Shown: positions 1 through 5,355 of the stretch, in pieces
How positions within the stretch are numbered: position 1 is the first letter of the stretch
Layout: each line of letters opens with the position of its first letter
Source: DATDDB01 sp041490205
GTDB taxonomy: Bacteria > Pseudomonadota > Gammaproteobacteria > Burkholderiales > Gallionellaceae
DNA length: 7,626 bases
Assembly (NCBI GenBank): GCA_041490205.1
Contig: JBGPSQ010000141.1
Span: 1 to 7,626 of the forward strand
Reading direction: 5' to 3'
Translations under genes and position numbers: made by a program
Notes under the pieces: model-generated
Database searches by the model: none
Seen by the model: only the letters and a program-made list of their open reading frames with translations
What the model was told of the DNA's origin: nothing

Positions 1-699
1 ATCATCGGCGGGCTGTTCGGCTTGCTGGCTGTGTGGCTGCGCCGCTACTTGGAGGAGACGCCGGTGTTTCGCGAGATGCACGCGGCGCAGAAGCTGGCGG
101 ACGAGATGCCGCTCAAGAGGGTGGTGCGCGACCACAAGGGGCCGGTGGTGCTGGTCATGGTTTTGACCTGGCTGCTTTCCGCGGCGATTGTGGTGATGAT
201 CGTGTTGACTCCCGATCTGGTGCAAAAACTTTATGATATCCCGCGCACTACTGCGCTGGCGGCGAGCAGTATCGCAACATTGTTCCTGAGCCTGGGCTGT
301 ATCTCGTTCGGCGCACTGGCCGACCGTTTTGGGCCGGGCCGCGTGTTGGCGCTGGGCTGTGTTGCGCTGGGTGCAACATCGTCGATGTTCTATTTGTTGT
401 TGCCGCAGATGCCGGAGCGCATCAATGAGTTGTATGCGCTGTGCGGATTTTGCGTCGGCGTGATCGGGGTGGTGCCCAGCATTGCGGTGCGCGCCTTCCC
501 CGCCGAGGTGCGGTTTTCCGGGCTATCGTTCTCTTATAATGTTGCCTATGCCATTTTCGGCGGGATGACGCCGTTCGTGGTGAGCAGGTTGCTGCCGATG
601 GATTCGCTGATTGCGTTGCATTACGTTGCGTCGCTGTGCGTGCTGGGAGTGCTGACGGGACTATATATATGGCGGCGGCCTGTAGTGGGTGGGGCATGA
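1..699 (+). CDS. MFS permease, metabolite:H+ symporter (MHS) type, C-terminal half
   Basis: This is the 3' part of an inner-membrane secondary transporter. The frame is open from base 1, so the true start lies upstream and 232 residues are visible. It begins at the end of a membrane helix followed by the loop signature ETPVF, which in the MHS family (ProP, KgtP and relatives) sits between helices 6 and 7. Six hydrophobic segments follow, matching helices 7-12. LADRFGPGRVL is the second-half copy of MFS motif A in the helix 8-9 loop. The stretch FPAEVRFSGLSFSYNVAYAI is also typical of MHS proteins. Known members move proline, betaine, citrate, oxoglutarate or other small acids with protons; the substrate here cannot be told because the N-terminal half is missing. 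A 69-base gap with a hairpin separates it from ispB, so the two need not be one operon. The family call is firm and the substrate is unknown. Confidence 0.85.
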   Translation: MIGGLFGLLAVWLRRYLEETPVFREMHAAQKLADEMPLKRVVRDHKGPVVLVMVLTWLLSAAIVVMIVLTPDLVQKLYDIPRTTALAASSIATLFLSLGCISFGALADRFGPGRVLALGCVALGATSSMFYLLLPQMPERINELYALCGFCVGVIGVVPSIAVRAFPAEVRFSGLSFSYNVAYAIFGGMTPFVVSRLLPMDSLIALHYVASLCVLGVLTGLYIWRRPVVGGA

Positions 700-726
700 T
701 TTTCGTGCGACAATGCGAGCCGTTTT

Positions 727-745
727 CCTCCGGTTTGGCCGGGGG
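727..745 (+). terminator. Hairpin after the MFS permease gene, possible weak terminator
   Basis: CCTCCGG (727-733) can pair with CCGGGGG (739-745) around a TTTGG loop, giving seven pairs with one G-T wobble. It lies 27 bases after the permease stop and 23 bases before the ispB start. It is followed by CATTTAACTTT and not by a clean T run, so termination would be weak. It could equally be a leader structure of ispB. Confidence 0.3.
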
Positions 746-768
746 CATTTAACTTTCAGGGCGTCAAA

Positions 769-1737
769 GTGGTTTTGGATCAACTCAAGCAGTTGCTTGC
801 CGCCGACATGGATGCGGTGGATGCGGCGATTCGCGATCGCCTGCGTTCCGATGTCGTGTTGGTCAACCAGGTGAGCGAGTATATTATTAATAGTGGCGGC
901 AAGCGCATCCGCCCGGCATTGGTGGTGCTGTCGGCCAAGGCATTCGGCTATTCTGGGCATCATCACTACAACCTGGCCGCCGTGGTGGAATTCATCCATA
1001 CCGCCACGCTGCTGCATGACGATGTGGTGGACGAATCCGACATGCGCCGGGGGCGTGCCACGGCCAGCGCGTTGTTCGGAAATGCGGCGAGCGTGCTGGT
1101 TGGGGATTTCCTGTATTCGCGCGCCTTCCAGATGATGGTGGAGGTGGGCGACATGCGCGTGATGCGGATTCTGGCGGACGCCACCAACACCATCGCCGAG
1201 GGCGAGGTGCTGCAATTGCTCAACTGCCACGATGCCAAAGTGGACGCGGCAAACTACCTGCATGTGATTCATTGCAAGACCGCCAAGTTATTTGAGGCGG
1301 CAATGAGTCTGGGCGCGATTCTGTCCGGGGCGGGGGAGGCGATGGAACAGGCGGCAGCAAAGTACGGCATGCACCTGGGGACGGCCTTTCAATTGGTGGA
1401 TGACGTGCTGGATTATTCCGGAGACGAGCAGGAAACCGGTAAGAAGCTGGGCGACGATCTGGCGGAAGGCAAGCCGACACTGCCGCTGATTTACGCCATG
1501 CAGCATGGCGATGCGCGCCAGGCCGCGGTGGTGCGCGCGGCGATTGAAGAAGGCGACATCGCACGTTTCGCCGACGTGCTGGCGGTGATCAAGGCGACTG
1601 GCGCGCTGGAATACACCCGTCGGCAGGCGCAACAAGAAGCCGAATCGGCATGCGCGGCAATTTCTGCGTTGCCGGATACGAAATTCAAGGAATCCCTGCT
1701 ACAATTGGCGGGCTTTGCCGCAATGCGGCAGTTTTAA
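769..1737 (+). CDS. ispB: Octaprenyl diphosphate synthase (trans-polyprenyl synthase)
   Basis: This enzyme extends farnesyl diphosphate with isopentenyl diphosphate to make the long prenyl side chain of ubiquinone; it is a soluble, all-helical protein. The 322 residues match the family length. Visible motifs are GGKRIRP (43-49), the first aspartate-rich motif DDVVD (84-88) in LLHDDVVDESDMRRGR, the second aspartate-rich motif DDVLD (211-215) in FQLVDDVLDYSGD, and GKKLGDDLAEGKPTLP (224-239). The aspartates bind the Mg2+ ions that hold the diphosphates. The GTG start at 769 was chosen because the following residues line up with the N-terminus of E. coli IspB (Q-L, A-D-M, V-A-A-I pattern); the ribosome site (CAGG) is weak. 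Product chain length C40 is inferred from relatives and cannot be read directly. The tRNA-Pro gene begins four bases after the TAA stop, an arrangement I associate with betaproteobacteria. The last codons also carry a promoter-like element and a hairpin, listed separately. Confidence 0.95.
   Translation: MVLDQLKQLLAADMDAVDAAIRDRLRSDVVLVNQVSEYIINSGGKRIRPALVVLSAKAFGYSGHHHYNLAAVVEFIHTATLLHDDVVDESDMRRGRATASALFGNAASVLVGDFLYSRAFQMMVEVGDMRVMRILADATNTIAEGEVLQLLNCHDAKVDAANYLHVIHCKTAKLFEAAMSLGAILSGAGEAMEQAAAKYGMHLGTAFQLVDDVLDYSGDEQETGKKLGDDLAEGKPTLPLIYAMQHGDARQAAVVRAAIEEGDIARFADVLAVIKATGALEYTRRQAQQEAESACAAISALPDTKFKESLLQLAGFAAMRQF
1697..1705 (+). promoter_or_regulatory. Possible tRNA-Pro promoter inside the 3' end of ispB
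   Basis: TGCTACAAT is an extended -10 element (TG-N-TACAAT; hexamer 1700-1705) about 37 bases before the mature tRNA. It is followed by the GC-rich stretch TGGCGGGC, the kind of discriminator seen at stringently controlled stable-RNA promoters. No good -35 hexamer is found 16-18 bases upstream, which extended -10 promoters can tolerate. The predicted start of transcription is near 1712. Confidence 0.4.
1716..1735 (+). terminator. Hairpin with T run overlapping the ispB stop
   Basis: TGCCGC (1716-1721) and GCGGCA (1725-1730) form a perfect six-bp stem with an AAT loop, followed by G and TTTT (1732-1735). It lies within the last ispB codons and ends in the stop codon. The layout is that of a short intrinsic terminator, but the T run is only four long and ribosomes finishing ispB would melt it. 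It may reduce read-through into the tRNA or be part of the tRNA precursor leader. Confidence 0.4.
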
Positions 1738-1741
1738 TATG

Positions 1742-1818
<77 letters not shown>

Positions 1819-1826
1819 GGCAACCT

Positions 1827-1852
1827 AAAGGGGTTGTAAAACAGCCCCCTTT
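1827..1852 (+). terminator. Probable terminator hairpin after tRNA-Pro
   Basis: AAAGGGG (1827-1833) pairs with CCCCTTT (1846-1852), and the stem can continue as TGT/ACA past small bulges, eight bases after the tRNA CCA end. It has no T run beyond the TTT that closes the stem. The position right behind a tRNA is typical for a terminator, but it could also be a processing signal. Confidence 0.45.
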
Positions 1853-1865
1853 ACCCTGCACTGCT

Positions 1866-1905
1866 CTGTAAATAGGGCGGGCAATGGAAATGGCATTGTT
1901 TACAG
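1866..1905 (+). repeat. Nested inverted repeat in the gap after tRNA-Pro
   Basis: CTGTAAA (1866-1872) and TTTACAG (1899-1905) are perfect inverted copies. Inside them CAATG (1882-1886) and CATTG (1894-1898) form a second inverted pair that abuts the right-hand outer arm. As RNA this gives a hairpin with a nine-base bulge on one side; as DNA it could be a protein-binding site. There is no known role. It lies in the 283-base stretch 1819-2101, where the only other signals seen are the hairpin at 1827-1852 and the promoter near 2022. Confidence 0.35.
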
Positions 1906-2000
1906 CCGGTTAACGGACGTACAAAGTGTATACGCGTCTTTCATACCGCCACATGGCAGCCGGGGGCGGGAAAGCCAACGACCCTACGCCAATAAAGCTA

Positions 2001-2030
2001 TTGCACAGAAAATAATTGTGGTGATAGAAT
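2001..2030 (+). promoter_or_regulatory. Extended -10 sigma70 promoter for the cytochrome region
   Basis: TGATAGAAT (2022-2030) is an extended -10 element with hexamer TAGAAT (five of six matches). A partial -35, TTGCAC at 2001-2006, lies 18 bases upstream of the hexamer. Transcription would start near 2037, about 65 bases before the 34-codon gene, in an A/T-rich leader. No convincing Fnr, Fur or other operator was found around it. Confidence 0.5.
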
Positions 2031-2101
2031 TTGAATGATGTAAAAACAGAAAAAAATTTCGGATTTTTAATCAGAGGGTTAATAACGGAGGAGGCGTAAT
2101 T

Positions 2102-2206
2102 ATGTTTACAACAGAAGTAACAACCGGCCAAGTGATCGCCATGTATGCAGTGATATTTGGTTTCTTTTTGGTGTTGTCCGTGGCATTGCTTAAAAAGAAT
2201 TCTTAA
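2102..2206 (+). CDS. Small one-helix membrane peptide (34 aa), unrecognised
   Basis: This ATG-to-TAA frame encodes 34 residues. A strong ribosome site, GGAGGAGG (2087-2094), sits seven bases before the ATG, and an extended -10 promoter lies just upstream, so translation is likely. The peptide has a short polar N-terminus (MFTTEVTTGQ), one hydrophobic helix of about 19 residues (roughly residues 11-29) and a basic tail KKNS. The positive tail predicts the C-terminus in the cytoplasm and the N-terminus outside. I do not recognise the sequence. In size and shape it resembles the tiny accessory subunits of respiratory oxidases (CcoQ, CydX), and it sits directly ahead of cytochrome genes, so a role as a small subunit or assembly factor of the module is a reasonable inference. 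No homology was established. A hairpin with a T run follows its stop, which may make it more abundant than the genes downstream. Confidence 0.7.
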   Translation: MFTTEVTTGQVIAMYAVIFGFFLVLSVALLKKNS

Positions 2207-2214
2207 AAAGTTTC

Positions 2215-2236
2215 CGGTCGTGCAGTCGGCCGTTTT
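2215..2236 (+). terminator. Terminator-like hairpin between the 34-aa gene and cytochrome c4
   Basis: CGGTCG (2215-2220) pairs with CGGCCG (2227-2232), with one G-T wobble and a six-base loop, followed directly by TTTT (2233-2236). It begins nine bases after the small gene's stop. The short stem and T run suggest partial termination, so transcripts would be enriched for the small gene with some read-through into cytochrome c4. Confidence 0.45.
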
Positions 2237-2281
2237 GAGAGAATGTATTTCTTAATTCAAGAACCAGTGGGGGTGAGGGAA

Positions 2282-2998
2282 ATGCGGAAGTCTATGAATA
2301 TGTTTGCATTGCTCTGTGGCGTCGCAGCGGCTTTGGTGGCCGGGGCGAGTTTCGCAGCAGAGGGGAATGCGCAAAAAGGGGAATCAATATTTAAATCCGG
2401 TAAAGGCGATGCAGTTCAGCCTTGCCAAGGCTGCCACGGAGACAAGGGGCAGGGTAGCGATGATATGGGTGCTCCCAGGCTCGCGGGCCAAGGCACTGCC
2501 TACATCGTCAAGCAACTGACGGACTTCGCCGGCGACAAGCGCGTACCAACAAACCCAGTGGGACTGGTGATGCCAGGCTTCGCCAAGGCATTGAGCGTAG
2601 AGGAGCGTCAGGACGTTGCTGCCTACGTTCACTCCCTGAAGGGCGAAGAGCTTTCTAACCTGAAGGGCATCACTGCCATCAAAGTTGGCGAACCCTATCT
2701 GGGCCAGGTGATCGTCAAGTTTGGCGTCAAGGACAAGGTTGCTGCTTGCCAGTCTTGCCATGGTTACAATGGCCGCGGCGTGTCTCCCGTGTTCCCGATG
2801 GTCGGCCGTCAGCGTTATGTTTACCTGGTCAACCAGTTGAAGAGCTGGCGTGATGGCTCCAGGGCGAATGACCCGGCCGGCATGATGCGCGCAATTGCCA
2901 AGAACCTGACTGACGACGACATCAACAACGTCGCCGCGTTCCTGGCTACTGCCGATGCAACAACTCAAGGCAACCACCAGACTCCTGCCCTGGATTAA
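2282..2998 (+). CDS. Dihaem cytochrome c4, periplasmic
   Basis: This is a periplasmic electron carrier of two fused class I cytochrome c domains; such c4 proteins pass electrons from quinol-oxidising or periplasmic donors to terminal oxidases or reductases. The 238 residues begin with a signal peptide (MRKSMNMFALL..., likely cleaved after FAA at residue 26). Haem motifs are CQGCH (48-52) and CQSCH (156-160). Each domain has a likely methionine sixth ligand: M98 in LVMPGF and M201 or M202 in PAGMMRAIAKN. The two halves share the pattern CHG..G.G, then a PRLAGQ or PMVGRQ segment, Y, and QL, as expected from duplication. The ATG at 2282 was chosen over an in-frame ATG at 2243 because it follows GGGTGAGGG closely and gives a normal signal peptide. 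A 132-base gap with two hairpins separates it from the next gene. Family assignment is firm; the redox partner is inferred from context. Confidence 0.93.
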   Translation: MRKSMNMFALLCGVAAALVAGASFAAEGNAQKGESIFKSGKGDAVQPCQGCHGDKGQGSDDMGAPRLAGQGTAYIVKQLTDFAGDKRVPTNPVGLVMPGFAKALSVEERQDVAAYVHSLKGEELSNLKGITAIKVGEPYLGQVIVKFGVKDKVAACQSCHGYNGRGVSPVFPMVGRQRYVYLVNQLKSWRDGSRANDPAGMMRAIAKNLTDDDINNVAAFLATADATTQGNHQTPALD

Positions 2999-3015
2999 TG
3001 TTTGACGGGAGTTGG

Positions 3016-3032
3016 TCCCCGGATATCGGGGA
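3016..3032 (+). other. Small inverted repeat after cytochrome c4
   Basis: TCCCCG (3016-3021) and CGGGGA (3027-3032) form a perfect six-bp stem over a GATAT loop, 18 bases after the cytochrome c4 stop. No T run follows. It may help protect the 3' end of the c4 message or act together with the larger hairpin downstream. Confidence 0.35.
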
Positions 3033-3062
3033 AGGTTGTAAGCAATAGGCAACATGTTTGAG

Positions 3063-3093
3063 CAAGCCCTGCGCCATCTCGGCGTGGGGCTTG
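3063..3093 (+). terminator. Strong 13-bp hairpin between cytochrome c4 and the next cytochrome gene
   Basis: Bases 3063-3075 pair with 3081-3093 around an ATCTC loop: CAAGCCC with GGGCTTG at the base, CGCC with GGCG at the top, and two wobble pairs in between. It is the most stable structure seen in the window. The following bases TAGTTTGTAGGTTTGATTT are T-rich but interrupted, so it may be an intrinsic terminator of moderate strength or a barrier that stabilises the c4 message and lowers expression of the genes beyond. No clear promoter is seen between it and 3131, so read-through is probably needed. Confidence 0.5.
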
Positions 3094-3130
3094 TAGTTTG
3101 TAGGTTTGATTTAGCAGAGGGTGGTGGCGC

Positions 3131-3748
3131 ATGGCATCGGGCGGTTTGAAGCGAGGAGAAAAAATCCTGTTCGGGGCGGTTATTTTGCTCTGTGTTCTTG
3201 CGGTCATAGGCTTTGTCGGGATGGAAATCATCCGGGCGAACATGAGTAAGCCGATGTATGAAAACACGACCCATTACGATTTTTCCGAGGAAGGCTTGCG
3301 CGGCTCTTCCTTATTCCGCTACAAGGGATGTACTTCATGCCATCGGGCAGTGCGCAATGGCACCAACATGGGGCTGGACCTGGATGGCATAGGTTCCAAG
3401 CGCAGCCTGCAATACTTGATGGATTTCCTGAAAAACCCCGAGGCGACATATGGCACGCGCACGGTAGACCACGGCCCGAACAAGGCAGCCAAGAATGTGG
3501 CGGAACTGCCGGAAGCCGACCGCCATGCACTGGCCGTTTTCCTGTCTGAATTGCGCGCCACGCAAGGTTCGCCGGCTGCGCGCCTGCCGCCGGAGGGGAA
3601 ATCCGGATTCATAGACGAAATGGTCAAAGAGTGGGCGCCGGAAGGCTGGAAATCCGGACATAAGGATGTCCGCGAAGAGGCGGCAAAATCCGAAAAGTCA
3701 AAAACCGACCAGCCAAAGACTGAGCAGCCCAAAACTGAACATCAATGA
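3131..3748 (+). CDS. Membrane-anchored monohaem cytochrome c with charged C-terminal tail
   Basis: This 205-residue protein has an uncleaved N-terminal anchor (about residues 12-31) after a basic start, placing the rest in the periplasm. The single haem motif is CTSCH (67-71), and the surrounding layout (G..LF..KGCTSCH, then D..GIG, then a YLMDFLKNP segment) resembles the anchored cytochrome subunits of cbb3 oxidases and NorC. Where class I cytochromes usually carry the sixth-ligand methionine followed by proline, this protein reads TVDHGPNKAA, with H114 in place of Met; other methionines (M80, M97) are less well placed. After the fold (to about 143) comes a Pro-rich linker and a lysine/glutamate-rich tail ending in three KTxQP-type repeats. 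A ribosome site AGAGGG (3116-3121) supports the ATG at 3131. The next gene starts 11 bases after the stop, so they are surely cotranscribed. It is likely the electron-entry or exit subunit of the complex formed with the next protein; that role is inferred. Confidence 0.85.
   Translation: MASGGLKRGEKILFGAVILLCVLAVIGFVGMEIIRANMSKPMYENTTHYDFSEEGLRGSSLFRYKGCTSCHRAVRNGTNMGLDLDGIGSKRSLQYLMDFLKNPEATYGTRTVDHGPNKAAKNVAELPEADRHALAVFLSELRATQGSPAARLPPEGKSGFIDEMVKEWAPEGWKSGHKDVREEAAKSEKSKTDQPKTEQPKTEHQ
3701..3745 (+). repeat. Three tandem 15-base units coding KTxQP repeats
   Basis: The last 15 codons of the cytochrome gene are three imperfect copies of a 15-base unit, coding KTDQP, KTEQP and KTEHQ. The tail is strongly hydrophilic and probably disordered. 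Such a unit can change copy number by slippage, so its length may vary between strains. Confidence 0.7.
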
Positions 3749-3759
3749 GGAGTGGCACC

Positions 3760-4275
3760 GTGCAACAAACAAATGAGCCTTGGGCACAGGACAAAGATTT
3801 CAAGCGATACACCTTGTGGTTCATCTACGCGTGCATCATTTACAGCATCATCGGATTCTCCTGGGGTGCCTTGATGGGCGGCATTTCCGCCTTTCGCCAT
3901 TACGTTGACACCGCACCGCATGGCCGCCTGATCTTGCTGGCGCACGGACATATCAATTTGCTGGGCTGGGTGGAAATGGCAATCTTTGGCGCGCTTTATT
4001 TTGTTGTCCCAAGGCTGGTGCGCCGTCCCATCTACAGCATGCGCCTGGTGAAGGTGCATTTCTGGATGCACAATTTCGGCTTGCTCGGCATGGTGGTGTT
4101 TTTCTGTATTGCCGGTTCGGTCACCAGCTATGATGTGAGCGATGATGCGGCCGACCTGGTAAACCACCTGATGCGTATGGTGGGTATGTTCGGCACCCTG
4201 GTGCTGACCGCAAATATCATTTGGGGATACAACTTGTATCGAACCAGCATGGGTTGGGATCGCGAGGCAGTATGA
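3760..4275 (+). CDS. Four-helix haem-copper oxidase subunit I-like membrane protein (short)
   Basis: This 171-residue inner-membrane protein has four predicted helices (about 17-39, 57-83, 97-120 and 135-158). The motif HGRLILLAHGHINLLGW (54-70) resembles the helix II region of CcoN and NorB, where an H-x-N histidine binds the low-spin haem b. Further membrane histidines are H100 and H104 (KVHFWMHN) and H136 (LVNHLMRM). True subunit I proteins have 12 or more helices and are about 450-500 residues; here the region with the CuB ligands and the high-spin haem is absent, so it cannot be a complete oxidase or NO reductase. I infer a haem b-binding or quinol-interacting partner of the anchored cytochrome c just upstream. 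The GTG at 3760 was chosen because AGGAG (3748-3752) lies seven bases before it; an ATG at 3745 overlaps the upstream stop and has no such site. Its end overlaps the next start by four bases (ATGA). The resemblance is clear; haem content and function are unproven. Confidence 0.75.
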   Translation: MQQTNEPWAQDKDFKRYTLWFIYACIIYSIIGFSWGALMGGISAFRHYVDTAPHGRLILLAHGHINLLGWVEMAIFGALYFVVPRLVRRPIYSMRLVKVHFWMHNFGLLGMVVFFCIAGSVTSYDVSDDAADLVNHLMRMVGMFGTLVLTANIIWGYNLYRTSMGWDREAV

Positions 4276-4790
4276 GCTTGATATTGCGCCTGATCGCTGT
4301 CAGCTTAATTGTCCTGTCTTTTTCGGCCTGCGACGACAACCTGGCCGGCGGGCTGAAAAAGGGCGAGGCAGCCCCGCGCTTGCCGACCAAGACGCTGGCG
4401 GACGTACACGGCGACATGAGCAAGATCACCACCTACCGCCAGCCGGATCCCAGGATGTACCAGTATTCCCTGGACAAGGCATTGGCGATGGGCAAGCCCA
4501 TTGTCCTGGAATTCGCCACGCCCGGACATTGCACTGTGTGCGACGGCCAATTGCAGCGCCTGAAAGCCCTGATGGAAAAATACCAGACGCAGGTGCTGTT
4601 CTTGCACATGGATCAATATGAAAACCCGGAGGCTTTCATTGCTTATCGGGTCAAGGGCGATCCGTGGACCTTTATAATCGACGAGAAGGGCATCGTCCGA
4701 TTCCAGCGCCCAGGCAGCATGCTATATGGCGAATTCGAAATAGCGATCCAGGAAGTGCTGAAAACCAAGGCACCGAACACGGCAGGTTGA
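4272..4790 (+). CDS. Thioredoxin-fold lipoprotein with CTVC active site
   Basis: This 172-residue protein has a lipoprotein signal peptide ending in the lipobox LSFSAC, with C20 as the acylated cysteine, so it is membrane-tethered on the periplasmic side. The thioredoxin-like domain follows: a strand KPIVLEFATPGHC, the CTVC site (C87, C90), a helix, strand VLFLHMD, then KGDPWTFIIDEKG with P131 at the usual cis-proline position. The tryptophan normally before the first cysteine is replaced by GH. Known relatives (TlpA, ResA, CcmG) reduce apocytochrome cysteines or copper-site cysteines during assembly of respiratory enzymes; given two cytochrome genes beside it, a haem or metal insertion role is plausible, but thiol reductase versus oxidase activity cannot be told. 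The ATG at 4272 (not an earlier in-frame GTG or ATG near 4221) was chosen because it gives a proper signal peptide, has GAGG just upstream, and overlaps the previous stop as ATGA. Confidence 0.85.
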   Translation: MSLILRLIAVSLIVLSFSACDDNLAGGLKKGEAAPRLPTKTLADVHGDMSKITTYRQPDPRMYQYSLDKALAMGKPIVLEFATPGHCTVCDGQLQRLKALMEKYQTQVLFLHMDQYENPEAFIAYRVKGDPWTFIIDEKGIVRFQRPGSMLYGEFEIAIQEVLKTKAPNTAG

Positions 4791-4794
4791 TCAT

Positions 4795-5244
4795 ATGAAT
4801 GCGCAGCGCTTTGACTTGATTCAGGACAAGAGGGGCATGGTATGGGATCTGTTGCTGTATGTCCCAACCGTGACGGCCCTGTTGGGCTTGTCGGCTAATT
4901 TTTGGTTCAGCGAACAGCTTGAATACGCTTACGGTTTGTTGTTCCTGGGCTGTTTCTTCCTGTTCGTGGGGGCCAACCGCATTTTGAAAACGCGCTTGAT
5001 GATCCTACCCTCCGCTCCCATTGCAATTGAAATAGGCGGGCAGACGGTCGGATTTGCGCTACGCAGCGGCCAGCGTGTGGAAATATTGAAAGATATGCGT
5101 TACTACCCGGAATATTCCGGGAAAACCTTTGGCCTGTCGGGCATGGATGGCACCGGTAAGCAACTCCAGTTTGTATTCCACAAGGGGCAGTTCGCCGATG
5201 ACAAGTCCTATCAGGCGGCACAGAAAGCGCTCCGCGACCGCTGA
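4795..5244 (+). CDS. Small two-helix membrane protein (149 aa), unrecognised
   Basis: I do not recognise this protein. It has a polar N-terminus, two hydrophobic helices (about residues 17-36 and 43-62) and a C-terminal part of roughly 85 residues rich in short alternating strands (for example LMILPSAPIAIEIGG, FALRSGQRVEILKDM, LQFVFHK), followed by a helix at the end. That order of two helices then a small beta domain recalls PH-like membrane proteins, but no signature proves it. With the basic NRILKTR just after helix 2, the soluble domain should face the cytoplasm. No cysteine or histidine pattern suggests a cofactor. Its ATG lies four bases after the lipoprotein stop, making it the last gene of the cluster, so it is probably a partner or assembly factor of the redox module. 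A hairpin 80 bases after its stop may end the transcript. Confidence 0.75.
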   Translation: MNAQRFDLIQDKRGMVWDLLLYVPTVTALLGLSANFWFSEQLEYAYGLLFLGCFFLFVGANRILKTRLMILPSAPIAIEIGGQTVGFALRSGQRVEILKDMRYYPEYSGKTFGLSGMDGTGKQLQFVFHKGQFADDKSYQAAQKALRDR

Positions 5245-5323
5245 CAACAGATTGTCCGGGTCGCACAGTTTTGATGCCGGATCAATTTCAGCAGTAATTC
5301 ATCCAGCAAACCCGATGCGGTGT

Positions 5324-5341
5324 CGCGCATCAAGATGCGCG
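5324..5341. terminator. Hairpin between the two converging operons
   Basis: CGCGCATC (5324-5331) and GATGCGCG (5334-5341) are perfect inverted copies separated by AA. It lies in the 111-base gap between the convergent stops at 5244 and 5356, the expected place for a two-way terminator. Neither side has a T run, so any termination would have to be weak or factor-assisted. Nothing else was seen in this gap. Confidence 0.4.
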
Positions 5342-5355
5342 CAGCAGGGGGCGCG

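Noticed and set aside
661..1272. 203-codon minus-strand frame over ispB
   Set aside because: It lies antisense to a certain enzyme gene and its His-rich composition is typical of a shadow frame.
1910..2131. 73-codon minus-strand frame over the promoter and start of the 34-aa gene
   Set aside because: It has low complexity, no ribosome site, and overlaps the better supported promoter, ribosome site and small gene on the plus strand.
2384..3274. Long open frame (296 codons) on the minus strand across cytochrome c4
   Set aside because: It is antisense to a clear dihaem cytochrome gene, has no recognisable domains, and is explained by the GC-rich third positions of the real gene.
3745..5244. 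Reading the cluster as a standard cbb3 oxidase or NO reductase operon
   Set aside because: The subunit I-like protein has only four helices and lacks the CuB region; no CcoP, NorD or NorQ gene is present.
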